Positions 52,161-62,901 of a stretch of 64,000 nt of DNA are shown here, in pieces. Position 1 is the first letter of the stretch. Each line of letters begins with the position of its first letter. A program made the translations under genes and the position numbers. The notes beneath the pieces are model-generated. The model was not told the origin of the DNA, ran no database searches, and worked only from the letters and a program-made list of their open reading frames with translations. Source of the stretch: Gammaproteobacteria bacterium (lineage in GTDB: Bacteria > Pseudomonadota > Gammaproteobacteria > Nitrosococcales > Methylophagaceae); the NCBI GenBank assembly GCA_029882915.1, contig JAOUJZ010000007.1, positions 1 through 64,000 of the forward strand, written 5' to 3'.

Positions 52161-52281
52161 ATTGCAGGTCCTTAATATCTAGTATTCATTTTGACTAGAT
52201 ATATGCTAGAACTATGCCATGGTTAAAATATGCATTCAATACAACATGTTACAGTGTGTCGTCAGTTATTTGACAGTGTTT

Positions 52282-53016
52282 TTATTGGGCTGAAATGAGT
52301 TCACCATTTATTTTCAGACTGTCCTTACCCATTAGATATAAATATACTGCTACAACATCATCAGGCTTGGGTAATGGCGTTGGATCAATGGCTGGGAATG
52401 CCCGAGTATGTAATTCTGTTTGTACGGTACCTGGATCGATACAGTTGACGCGAACCCGTCCATCACACTCAAGTTCATCAGCCAGTTGCTTGCTGAATGA
52501 TTCAATACCAGCCTTGCTGATTCCATAGCCTGACCAATATGCCTTATCCTTATGGTTATCAGTGGTGAAGATAATGGAAGCGTGTTCATACTTTTGCATT
52601 AAGGGTAAACATGCATGAGTTAGCAGGTAAGGTGCTGCCAGATTGATGTGTACCGTTTCCAGCCAGATTTTTGGATCTTGATGTTGTACAGGGGCTAATT
52701 GACCGAGAGTAGCAGCACAATGCACTAATCCATCTAGACGTCCAAAGTTTTTATGGATGTTTTCAGCTAAGTCACGGTAGTCTGAAACAGCAGCACCTTT
52801 TAAATCTAAGGGATAAATGGCAGGTGTTACGGCGACGCCATCTACAGTAATATCATCGTAGACTTGCTCAAGAGCAGGTACATTTTTATCCAGTAATATA
52901 ACGGATGCCCCGTGGCGCGCATAACTTTTTGCTACGGAAGCACCTATACCATTTCCTGCACCAGTAACAAGAATGACATTATTGTTAAGTAGATCAGGTG
53001 CCGCGCTGTAATTCAT
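52282..53016 (-). CDS. SDR family oxidoreductase (YciK-like)
   Basis: ILVTGAGNGIGASVAKSYARHG; YGISKAG. Confidence 0.88.
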   Translation of the reverse strand: MNYSAAPDLLNNNVILVTGAGNGIGASVAKSYARHGASVILLDKNVPALEQVYDDITVDGVAVTPAIYPLDLKGAAVSDYRDLAENIHKNFGRLDGLVHCAATLGQLAPVQHQDPKIWLETVHINLAAPYLLTHACLPLMQKYEHASIIFTTDNHKDKAYWSGYGISKAGIESFSKQLADELECDGRVRVNCIDPGTVQTELHTRAFPAIDPTPLPKPDDVVAVYLYLMGKDSLKINGELISAQ

Positions 53017-53291
53017 CTGTCTTGGTCTTGTGGGGCAACAAATTGACTGTATTGGGCTTTACCATTATGGAATTGCACACTGAGAGTGCCCGTTTTATCG
53101 GTCCACTCGTTGTGAGTATATGTTAACTCACCCAGTGTTCGAGTTTGCGAGTAATCAGGCTTACCTAATAAATCAACAACTGCTTTTTCAGTCATATTAG
53201 TTTCAATGCTGACTTCATTTACTTTTTTACCACAGGCAACAAGAGCAACGCTAATGAAAAGTAAGGCTAGGATCGTACGAACATGTGTCAT
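53013..53291 (-). CDS. Small putative lipoprotein (SmpA/OmlA-like fold possible)
   Basis: Signal peptide with lipobox LVAC; start overlaps SDR gene. Confidence 0.65.
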   Translation of the reverse strand: MTHVRTILALLFISVALVACGKKVNEVSIETNMTEKAVVDLLGKPDYSQTRTLGELTYTHNEWTDKTGTLSVQFHNGKAQYSQFVAPQDQDR

Positions 53292-53373
53292 TATTTATGG
53301 TCCTTTTTGAAGTTGATGATTTATCTAATGATAAATTGTCGAGCAGTATAACAAGCTATGACAGCAATTTCGA

Positions 53374-54660
53374 CTACAGGCACAGATCGGTATTTAGAAG
53401 CTTGTGGGCACAGATTTTACCATTATGTATCGCACCTTCTATGGTTGCAGGGAAAGCGTTTGCTATAAAATCTCCCGTTAACCACAGACCTTGAATATCT
53501 GTTTGGCAGTGAGGACGCTTTTGCTCAATATTTACTGTGCAGGCAAAGGTGGCACGTTTTTCGCGAATAACGAAACTATGTACTGCCTGAGTGGGCAGTG
53601 AGGGTATATTTTGATGAATTTCTTTGCAGACTTGTTGAACCAGATCCTGTTTTGACATTTTTTCATGATTGCCGGGAGCGCTGATAACAACAGCCATCAA
53701 TCCAGGGGACTGTTCGCTGCGGTCGAATATCCATTGGCTTAATGTTCCAGTCATACCAAGCATTGGTGTTGGTAAACGAACATTGTCTGGATATTGTAAA
53801 AAGACGGTGCAAATAGGATATTCGTCAGGTTTAGTCAATTTGATGTGCGGTGCAAGCAGATCAGCACACTGTGAAGGACTGGTTGCGACAATTATATTGT
53901 TAGCAGCAATAATGCTGTTATTACCCATCATGATCCCTTGAACCTTTCCTTGTCGAATCAGAATTTCTTTTGCCCGGATTTGTAGACTAATTTCGCCACC
54001 ATGTTGTTTAATATATTTAGCGGCTGCCTTAGGAAACACATCACCAAGTGGTCGAGCAGGAATAAGTAAATCGGCAGCTTTTTTACCTTTGCCTAGACTT
54101 TCCTGTAATACCTTCGCCATTACATGGGCAGAAGCCTGGTGGATAGGGGTGTTTAGAGTTGCTAAACACAAAGGCTCCCATAATTGCTTTATAAGACGTT
54201 CAGATTGTTTAGAGGAAAGTAGCCAGTCACTTACTGTTATATCATTGCTTGCCAATAGATCTGGTATTTGTAGTTGTAGTCGAACTACTTGTTGTAATCC
54301 AGATAAACCCGTGCTGGAAATAAAATTCCAGGCTAAGGATAGCGGCCAGGGCAACCAACCCTTTGAGGACAAATGCAAAGGTGGATATTGAGAATCATAG
54401 ATAGTGAGATCTAGGGCAAGGCGGTGAAATACCGAGGTCTGCTCAATACCTATTAATTGAAGTATTTCTAACATATGGTGGTAAGCACCGATCATCAGAT
54501 GCTGGCCATTGTCTATTGTTTGATTGTGCCATTTTACATTACGTGCTCGACCGCCCAGTTGTTTAGCTGATTCTATTAAATGTACGGGGTGGCCCTGCTG
54601 AGTGAGAGTGACAGCGGCAGCAAGACCACTCCACCCCCCCCCTATTATCAATGTCGTCAT
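53374..54660 (-). CDS. hpnE: Hydroxysqualene dehydroxylase HpnE
   Basis: MTTLIIGGGWSGLAAAVTLTQQGHPVHLIESAKQLGGRAR; start overlaps hpnD stop. Confidence 0.88.
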   Translation of the reverse strand: MTTLIIGGGWSGLAAAVTLTQQGHPVHLIESAKQLGGRARNVKWHNQTIDNGQHLMIGAYHHMLEILQLIGIEQTSVFHRLALDLTIYDSQYPPLHLSSKGWLPWPLSLAWNFISSTGLSGLQQVVRLQLQIPDLLASNDITVSDWLLSSKQSERLIKQLWEPLCLATLNTPIHQASAHVMAKVLQESLGKGKKAADLLIPARPLGDVFPKAAAKYIKQHGGEISLQIRAKEILIRQGKVQGIMMGNNSIIAANNIIVATSPSQCADLLAPHIKLTKPDEYPICTVFLQYPDNVRLPTPMLGMTGTLSQWIFDRSEQSPGLMAVVISAPGNHEKMSKQDLVQQVCKEIHQNIPSLPTQAVHSFVIREKRATFACTVNIEQKRPHCQTDIQGLWLTGDFIANAFPATIEGAIHNGKICAHKLLNTDLCL

Positions 54661-55511
54661 TGGCATTGGCGCAGGCGCTTTTCTCGACGAGTAGTGCGCC
54701 AGGCAATCCATAACTTTCTAAGCGGTGTTAGTGAAACACGATGTCGCATAACCTGAAAACCATCCTGTTCGATTTCATCCAGAGTGGCCTCATAGATAGC
54801 GGCCATAATTAGACCAGTACGTTGTGAGTAACGATCTTCATCGGGCAAGGCTTGCATGGCTTTTTGGTAATAGTGTCGTGCTCGGGCAGTCTGAAATTTA
54901 AGCAGTTCAATCAATTCAGGACTTGATTTGAGTGCAAGTACATCATCTGTATTAACATTAAATTGCTGCAGTTCATCTTGAGGTAAATAAATTCGACCAC
55001 GTTCAGCATCTTCTCGCACATCCCGAATGATATTGGTCAGTTGCAGAGCCATCCCCAGATTTTCAGCGTAGTTCAGCGTTTTACGATTGCGATAACCAAA
55101 GATCTCAACGGAAAGTAAGCCCACCACGCTAGCAGCACGATGGCAATACAACGCCAGTTGTTTGAACTCTAGATAGGTAAACTGATCTAAATCCATGGCC
55201 ATGCCATCAATAATTTCCATGAAATATTCTTGATGCAAGTCAAACTGCTGTAGGGCTGTTTGCAATGCCTTGCCAACAGGGTGCGAAGCTTTGTTATTGA
55301 ATGTATTCTGGATTTCTTGACGCCACCACTCGAGCTTGCTTCGAGCAACGTTTGGATCAGTTGCTTCATCAACAGTATCATCAACTTCACGGCAAAATGC
55401 GTAGAGCCCCATGATCGCTTGTCGTTGCTGTTCGGGAAGAAATAGAAAGCTATAGTAAAAACTGGAGCCGCTTTTGGCCGTTTTGTCACGGCAATATTCA
55501 TCAGGTGTCAT
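54657..55511 (-). CDS. hpnD: Presqualene diphosphate synthase HpnD
   Basis: SSFYYSFLFLPEQQRQAIMGLYAFCREVDDTVDE; LTNIIRDVREDAERGRIYLP. Confidence 0.9.
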   Translation of the reverse strand: MTPDEYCRDKTAKSGSSFYYSFLFLPEQQRQAIMGLYAFCREVDDTVDEATDPNVARSKLEWWRQEIQNTFNNKASHPVGKALQTALQQFDLHQEYFMEIIDGMAMDLDQFTYLEFKQLALYCHRAASVVGLLSVEIFGYRNRKTLNYAENLGMALQLTNIIRDVREDAERGRIYLPQDELQQFNVNTDDVLALKSSPELIELLKFQTARARHYYQKAMQALPDEDRYSQRTGLIMAAIYEATLDEIEQDGFQVMRHRVSLTPLRKLWIAWRTTRREKRLRQCQ

Positions 55512-55810
55512 TGTTGCAGTCTTTCCACAATCCGGCCGTTTTGCAGATGAGATGAGATGATTTCGTCAATATCATTTTTAGTGTGATATTGATACCACAC
55601 CCCTTCGGGATAGACTACCAACATAGGGCCTAATGCACAGCGATTTAGACAACCGGCATTGTTAACCCGCACTTTTTTTAAATTTAGTTCATGAACTCGC
55701 TGTTTAGCATAGTCTCGCAATGATTGAGCGTTATGCTGCTGACAATAAGCTCTGCCATCATTACGCTCATGTGTGCAAAAGAATAAGTGATATTGATAGA
55801 TTTCAGTCAT
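55508..55810 (-). CDS. (2Fe-2S) thioredoxin-like ferredoxin domain protein
   Basis: CTHERNDGRAYC ... NNAGCLNRCALGPMLVVYPEG. Confidence 0.88.
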   Translation of the reverse strand: MTEIYQYHLFFCTHERNDGRAYCQQHNAQSLRDYAKQRVHELNLKKVRVNNAGCLNRCALGPMLVVYPEGVWYQYHTKNDIDEIISSHLQNGRIVERLQQ

Positions 55811-56111
55811 AGTAGTAAAGAATAACGGACTTGGCGAAAACTACAAAGTATTACAGACTTTTCTCAGTCAGTGCTCTGATTTTAATTAAAGCAGTAAAGT
55901 TAAGGTGAGATCTTTTAAATATCCTCCTCTCTGGCTTCTTTAAACAGACATTCCCATGACACAGTCAAGCTGTTGATAATTAGACAATCTATCTGTATGA
56001 AAGAATAATGCGAAGGATGTTACTAATCCATTGTATTGTAGTAGATTGGTTTCCATATCAATAACCTATACAATTGAACTTCTTAATGACCGGGCGACTA
56101 ACTAGTAAATT

Positions 56112-57584
56112 ATGAAAGTCTTAATCATTGATAATTCATCTTTGTTTCATGAAATGTTAGAGGATATTTTTTCGGCATCAGATGCGACAGCACTTATTTG
56201 TGATACTGCGGGGCAAGGCATGGAAAAACTGAAGTCACAGCATTTCGATTTTATCTGTGTGTCGATGTATCTGGAAGATGGTGACGGCATTTCGCTCACT
56301 AAAACGATCCGAAACACGACTGCTTACAAACATATACCGATAATTTTATTTACCTCAGAAGAATCAGATGATTTATATGTTGACGCTTTATCTTCTGGTG
56401 TAACCGAAGTTTTCCACAAAAAAGATGTGCAGCAGCTGATTAATTTCATTAATCACTTTGCCTTGCAACAGCAACCCATATCAGGGCGAGTATTATATGT
56501 TGAGGATGTATCCTCACAACGGCAATTGATCACAGAGCTCTTCACTAAACGAGGTCTTGTGGTTGATGCATTTGCTGCGGCTGAACAAGCATGGCAATCG
56601 TATTTACAACACGATTATGATTTGGTAGTGACAGATATTGTTCTGGAAGGAAGTATGACCGGAATGGCACTTACTAATCGTATCCGTCGTCTGGATAATG
56701 AAAAAGGTGATGTTCCCATTCTAGCGATTACAGGCTTTGATGATATCTCTCGCCGAATTGAACTGTTTTACCTTGGTGTGAGTGATTATGTGATTAAACC
56801 CTTGATTGAAGAAGAGTTAATTGCCAGAGTACGCAATCTGATTCAGGCCAAACAGTTTTATATGGAATCTGTTAGGCAAAGACAACGAGCCGAGGCGGCA
56901 GATAATGCCAAATCAGAATTCCTGTCTCGAATGAGTCATGAGTTGAGGACTCCTTTAAATGCCATTCTTGGATTTTCACAACTAATAATGACTGATCCTG
57001 AGTATCCGTTAGCTCCTATTCAGCAGGATAGCATGACTAGCATCAGGCAGGCAGGCAGTCATTTGCTAAACTTAATTAATGACATTCTGGATATATCAAA
57101 AATAGAGGCAGGAGAAGTTACTTTTGATATTAAAGAAGCAAGGTTAGATGATATTGTCGATAATGCTGTGAAGCAAGTGATGCCAACAATCGAAGAGCAT
57201 GATATTGAGTTTCTGGCCTATTCGATACCTTCTGAATTGAAGGTAAAAGTCGATGTAACTCGGTTGCACCAAGTGATGCTGAATTTGTTATCCAACGCTA
57301 TTAAATATAATAGTGAACACGGAAAAATACAGATTTTGTGCAAGCCTCTAGATGATAAGTTTGTTCTGGTTGGTATAAAAGATACCGGTTTTGGTTTAAC
57401 AGAACAGCAACAAGCTCAGTTATTCACGCCTTTTAGTCGTGTTGGCCAAAATGCTGGTATCGAAGGAACGGGATTAGGTTTGGTGATTTGCCGTCAATTG
57501 ATGAATGCGATGGGTGGTCAAATTGATTTGAAAAGTAAACAGGATCAAGGATCAGTTTTCTGGCTTAAAATTCCTAAGGCATAA
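56112..57584 (+). CDS. Cytoplasmic REC-REC-HisKA-HATPase sensor kinase
   Basis: Two N-terminal receiver domains, KSEFLSRMSHELRTPLNAILGFSQ, GTGLGLVICRQL. Confidence 0.92.
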   Translation: MKVLIIDNSSLFHEMLEDIFSASDATALICDTAGQGMEKLKSQHFDFICVSMYLEDGDGISLTKTIRNTTAYKHIPIILFTSEESDDLYVDALSSGVTEVFHKKDVQQLINFINHFALQQQPISGRVLYVEDVSSQRQLITELFTKRGLVVDAFAAAEQAWQSYLQHDYDLVVTDIVLEGSMTGMALTNRIRRLDNEKGDVPILAITGFDDISRRIELFYLGVSDYVIKPLIEEELIARVRNLIQAKQFYMESVRQRQRAEAADNAKSEFLSRMSHELRTPLNAILGFSQLIMTDPEYPLAPIQQDSMTSIRQAGSHLLNLINDILDISKIEAGEVTFDIKEARLDDIVDNAVKQVMPTIEEHDIEFLAYSIPSELKVKVDVTRLHQVMLNLLSNAIKYNSEHGKIQILCKPLDDKFVLVGIKDTGFGLTEQQQAQLFTPFSRVGQNAGIEGTGLGLVICRQLMNAMGGQIDLKSKQDQGSVFWLKIPKA

Positions 57585-57667
57585 CGCCTAGTCAAACTGT
57601 TTACATAGGCAGTCAGCCTACTTTTACCCAATGAGATTTTCAGTAAAATAGTAACAAAGCACGTAAG

Positions 57668-58822
57668 CTAGCCACAATAAACAGAGATTAGCGAGATGTC
57701 GTCTTGCCCATGATCGTCATTAAGATGACACAAAACAGCTTGTTTTATATGTTCGACGCGCTGTTTTGTAGGAGTGGCCTTAACAATGTTAAGAAGCCGT
57801 TTCTCGCCAAAAAATACACCTTCTGGACTGGTGGCTTCTGTTAGCCCATCGCTATATGCAATCAGTTCTATAGGTTCTTCCCATTGCCATTTTTCTATTG
57901 AATCATTAAATGTTTCAGAAGTTAAAATGCCGATCGCAAGGTGCTGAGATTTAAAGTCATGAACAAGGTTGCCACTTTGATTGATGAGTAATGTTTTGGG
58001 GATACCACCACACCAGGCTTCAATAGTTTTGAGTTTGAAATCAATTCTAAATACATTAGTGGCAACGAAGCGGTCAATGGGCAGCAACCTTTTAGCTGAT
58101 GTGTTCATTTCAGTAACAATGCTAGGTAACGGAAGCGCTTTTTTTGCCATGGCGTGGAACGTACGGGCGATTGTCAGTGTTGGTAGTGCGGCACTAAGAC
58201 CATGTCCCGTTGCGTCAGCAAGCATGACATAAAGAGTGTCATCAATAGATTGTGCAGCAGCGATAAGATCACCACTAAAATACCTGTTGGGTTGTAACCA
58301 GTATTCAATATTGGGGTGATCAAGAGCGCCATGCCCTAAAATTTTGTCACCAACTTTTTTGGCTAATAGTTGTTCTTCTTCTAGTTCTTCGTAGAGAGCT
58401 TTTAAAATATGCTGATTGGCAAGATTAGTCTTTTGAAGAGTGACCAAACGCTGCATGGCCTCAATCTTGGCGTTTAGCACCTCAAGTTTGATAGGTTTTG
58501 GCAGGTAATCGTCTGCACCAGATTTCAAGCCAGCAATGATGTCTTGATCTTGTTCGGATGCACTCAGGATCAGGATGGGAACCCAAAAATCATCAAGTTG
58601 CTGAAGCCTGATCGTTTTGATTGCTTCCAGACCGTTCATAGTAGGCATGTTAATATCGGTGAGAATAATGTCAGGCTTGTGTTGCTGATAAAGCTCAACT
58701 GCCTGTGCACCATTGTTTGCCATATAGACAGTGTGACCAGATCGTGTCAGGAAACGCTGTAATAACGTCTGTGTTGCTATGTCGTCTTCTGCGACCAGAA
58801 TAGTGAGTGATGTGTCAGCCAT
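57668..58822 (-). CDS. Response regulator with PP2C/SpoIIE-type phosphatase output
   Basis: REC ILTDINMPTMNGLEAIK; YFSGDLIAAAQ, LADATGHGLSAALPTL, AYSDGLTEA. Confidence 0.92.
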   Translation of the reverse strand: MADTSLTILVAEDDIATQTLLQRFLTRSGHTVYMANNGAQAVELYQQHKPDIILTDINMPTMNGLEAIKTIRLQQLDDFWVPILILSASEQDQDIIAGLKSGADDYLPKPIKLEVLNAKIEAMQRLVTLQKTNLANQHILKALYEELEEEQLLAKKVGDKILGHGALDHPNIEYWLQPNRYFSGDLIAAAQSIDDTLYVMLADATGHGLSAALPTLTIARTFHAMAKKALPLPSIVTEMNTSAKRLLPIDRFVATNVFRIDFKLKTIEAWCGGIPKTLLINQSGNLVHDFKSQHLAIGILTSETFNDSIEKWQWEEPIELIAYSDGLTEATSPEGVFFGEKRLLNIVKATPTKQRVEHIKQAVLCHLNDDHGQDDISLISVYCG

Positions 58823-59904
58823 TATAAACTGCTATCCGTAATTGTATCCATATGCTTAGAGCGACATTCGAGTACATCTGCAAGGATAGTTTCGAAATGT
58901 GCAACCAAAGAGGGATCAAACTGTTTACCGCTTTCTGAACGGATTAATTCCATGGCTTTTTCTACTGACCATGCTTCTTTGTATGGACGCTCTGAAGTCA
59001 AGGCATCAAACACATCACAGATGGCACAAATTCTACCTTCAATGGGGATATCTTCACCGGACAGGCCATTGGGATAGCCGTTACCATCCCATCGCTCATG
59101 GTGGGTAAGAGCAATATTCTTTGCCATTTTCATTAATGGTACTTCATCACAACCTGACAGTAGATCTGCACCTATTTGTACATGGGTTTGCATGATTTTC
59201 CATTCATCCGGGTCCAGTTTGCCTGGTTTGAGTAACACATTGTCAGGAATACCAATTTTTCCAATATCATGCATGGGTGCTGCAAGCAAAATAAGGTCAG
59301 AATCGCTTTCAGACATGCCAGCGGTTTTCGCTAGTAATCGTGCATAGTGACTCATCCTCAAAACATGGTTGCCGGTTTCATTGTCTTTAAATTCAGCAGC
59401 CTTACCGAGACGTTCTATAACCTCATAACGGCTTCGTTCGAGTTCTTCAGTGCGTTTTTTAACTTCGACTTCCAGTGTTTTATTATAATCTTTGAGGTGG
59501 GTGTGTAATAAACGCACTTCCAGAATATTGTGGATGCGCTGGAGTACTTCTAATTGATCAAAAGGTTTGGTCAAAAAGTCTTTGGCACCGCCACTGAGTG
59601 CTTTGGCACGTGTTTCAGTGGTTGGCTCAGCAGTAAGAACCAGAATGGGTAAATAGTCATCCTTGATAACCTCATTAAGCTGCTCCATAACTTCAAAGCC
59701 ATTGAGGTGTGGCATACGGATATCCAGTAGCAGAATATCAATATTATGTTTGATAAATAGGGGGAGAGCTTGGCGAGCATCGGTTGTGGAATAAATATTT
59801 TGGTAATTGGCCTGTTTGAGGATTTTTTCCAATAACTTTACGTTTAGCTCTTGGTCATCAACGATCAAAATGTTAGCTGAGTGCGTATCTATTGTTGTGT
59901 CCAT
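58822..59904 (-). CDS. Response regulator with HD-GYP domain (putative c-di-GMP phosphodiesterase)
   Basis: REC LLLDIRMPHLNGFEVMEQ; HDIGKIGIPD; HHERWDGNGYPNGLSGEDIP. Confidence 0.94.
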   Translation of the reverse strand: MDTTIDTHSANILIVDDQELNVKLLEKILKQANYQNIYSTTDARQALPLFIKHNIDILLLDIRMPHLNGFEVMEQLNEVIKDDYLPILVLTAEPTTETRAKALSGGAKDFLTKPFDQLEVLQRIHNILEVRLLHTHLKDYNKTLEVEVKKRTEELERSRYEVIERLGKAAEFKDNETGNHVLRMSHYARLLAKTAGMSESDSDLILLAAPMHDIGKIGIPDNVLLKPGKLDPDEWKIMQTHVQIGADLLSGCDEVPLMKMAKNIALTHHERWDGNGYPNGLSGEDIPIEGRICAICDVFDALTSERPYKEAWSVEKAMELIRSESGKQFDPSLVAHFETILADVLECRSKHMDTITDSSL

Positions 59905-59992
59905 AACGTTAATACCTTGTCATGATGTTTCATGGTTGCTCATATCATGTCAGTGTTGTGATGCTAGTACTCTAACACAAATATTTAATGTA

Positions 59993-60961
59993 TTAATAAC
60001 TGCGCTCGATTGAAAAGTCAGCGAGCGAAATGAGTGCTTGTTTGTAGCGTGAGTCAGCCAGAATGGATAAAGCTGCTTTAGCTTGCCTGACTTCTTTTTG
60101 TGCGGCTTGTGAAGTGTATTCAATAGCGCCAGTTTGTTGAATAATGGTAATGATGTCATTAATTTTATCGCGCTGACCTTGTTCAATGGCTTCACGAATG
60201 ATGCTGGCCTCCTGTTCGTTGCCATGATGCATGGCATAGATCAAAGGTAGAGTCGGTTTGCCCTCGGCAAGATCATCGCCTATATTTTTTCCTATAGTGT
60301 CACTGGATGAGCTGTAATCCAGTAAATCATCAACTAATTGAAAGGCGCTACCGAGGTGCATGGCATAAGTCGCCATAGCCTCCTCAATATCTGGATTCGC
60401 CTGACTGATGACAGCACCCAGTTGCCCTGCAGCCTCAAATAGCTTGGCTGTTTTATGATGAATGACTTCAAGATAGCGTGTTTCAGTGGTATCAGCATCA
60501 TGACAATTAAGAAGCTGTAATACCTCACCCTCGGCAATCACATTGGTAGTGTGTGACAGTATGTGCATCAGGCGCATGGAATCCATTTCTACCATCATTT
60601 CAAATGAACGGGTGTATAAAAAATCGCCAACTAGAACGCTGGCTTCATTACCCCATAAATTATTGGCAGTTTCACGACCGCGCCGCAGATCAGAGCTATC
60701 GACCACATCATCATGAAGTAAGGTCGCGGTATGGATAAACTCAATAATGGTGGCAAGGTTGATGTGATGCTTGCCTTTATAACCACAGGCGCGAGCGCAC
60801 AAAATAGCGAGGGCTGGACGCAAACGCTTGCCGCCACTATTAATAATATAATGACCAAGTTGATTGATTAAGACGACATCGGACTGTAATCGAGACTGAA
60901 TCATCGAGTTAACATCGGTCATGTCTTCTTCTATCAATGAGTAGATAGATTGAATATCCAC
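59993..60961 (-). CDS. ispB: Octaprenyl diphosphate synthase
   Basis: LLHDDVVDSSDLRRG; LVDDLLDY; divergent to rplU. Confidence 0.95.
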   Translation of the reverse strand: MDIQSIYSLIEEDMTDVNSMIQSRLQSDVVLINQLGHYIINSGGKRLRPALAILCARACGYKGKHHINLATIIEFIHTATLLHDDVVDSSDLRRGRETANNLWGNEASVLVGDFLYTRSFEMMVEMDSMRLMHILSHTTNVIAEGEVLQLLNCHDADTTETRYLEVIHHKTAKLFEAAGQLGAVISQANPDIEEAMATYAMHLGSAFQLVDDLLDYSSSSDTIGKNIGDDLAEGKPTLPLIYAMHHGNEQEASIIREAIEQGQRDKINDIITIIQQTGAIEYTSQAAQKEVRQAKAALSILADSRYKQALISLADFSIERSY

Positions 60962-61133
60962 GGAGCTTAAATCTGCCTATAATGTTACTTATTAAAAAAG
61001 CGTACTTTCTCATGCAGTGACACTGATCGCAAATATTTAAATCAGTATTTGATCTCTTAAGCGAAAGGGGCTAAAATTGCCGGTCTTTTGTTGGATTGCC
61101 AGCAATAACACATATTTATTTTTGGAGACAGCG

Positions 61134-61445
61134 ATGTACGCTATTGTCGCGACTGGTGGTAAACAGTACCGAGTTAAAGAGGGTGAAACCCTCCGTGTAG
61201 AGAAGTTATCAGCTGAAGCCGGTGATACGGTTGAACTAGATAAAGTTCTTCTGGTTGGTGAGGGTGCTGATGTAAAAGTAGGTGCGCCTTATCTTGATGG
61301 TGCGAAAGTAACTGCAAAAGTTGCGGCTAATGGCCGTGGCGATAAAGTTAAGATCATCAAGTTCCGTCGCCGTAAGCATCACCGTAAGCAGATGGGTCAC
61401 CGTCAGTCTTACACTGAAATCGAAATTACTGGCATCACAGCCTAA
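61134..61445 (+). CDS. rplU: 50S ribosomal protein L21
   Basis: [28 protein letters not shown] at 61134. Confidence 0.98.
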   Translation: MYAIVATGGKQYRVKEGETLRVEKLSAEAGDTVELDKVLLVGEGADVKVGAPYLDGAKVTAKVAANGRGDKVKIIKFRRRKHHRKQMGHRQSYTEIEITGITA

Positions 61446-61474
61446 GATTACAGGATACAAGAGGATTTATAGAG

Positions 61475-61732
61475 ATGGCTCATAAGAAAGCGGGTGGTAG
61501 TACTAGAAACGGACGTGATTCGGAATCGAAACGACTTGGCGTAAAACGCTACGGCGGTGAAGCGGTTCTAGGCGGTAATATTCTTATTCGCCAACGTGGT
61601 ACACGTTACCATGCAGGTCGCAATGTCGGTATCGGTAAAGATCACACTTTATTTGCAACCGCTTCAGGTAAGGTTCTTTTTGAGACTAAAGGTCCTAAAA
61701 ACCGCACCTTTGTTAGCGTAGTTGCTGATTAA
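61475..61732 (+). CDS. rpmA: 50S ribosomal protein L27
   Basis: [28 protein letters not shown]. Confidence 0.98.
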   Translation: MAHKKAGGSTRNGRDSESKRLGVKRYGGEAVLGGNILIRQRGTRYHAGRNVGIGKDHTLFATASGKVLFETKGPKNRTFVSVVAD

Positions 61733-61772
61733 AAAATAGTGTGTTGGCCCGTTTGGGGGCAAACAGCTAAAG

Positions 61773-61797
61773 AGCCCCGCTGATGCGGGGCTTTTTT
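61773..61797 (+). terminator. Rho-independent terminator after rpmA
   Basis: AGCCCCGC-tgat-GCGGGGCT followed by TTTTT. Confidence 0.92.
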
Positions 61798-61812
61798 GTT
61801 TCTGGGCATTAA

Positions 61813-62898
<1,086 letters not shown>

Positions 62899-62901
62899 AG
62901 C

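Noticed and set aside
57607-57625. TAGGC-agtca-GCCTA hairpin between the convergent kinase and PP2C genes
   Set aside because: Only a 5-bp stem with a weak T-run; insufficient to call a terminator
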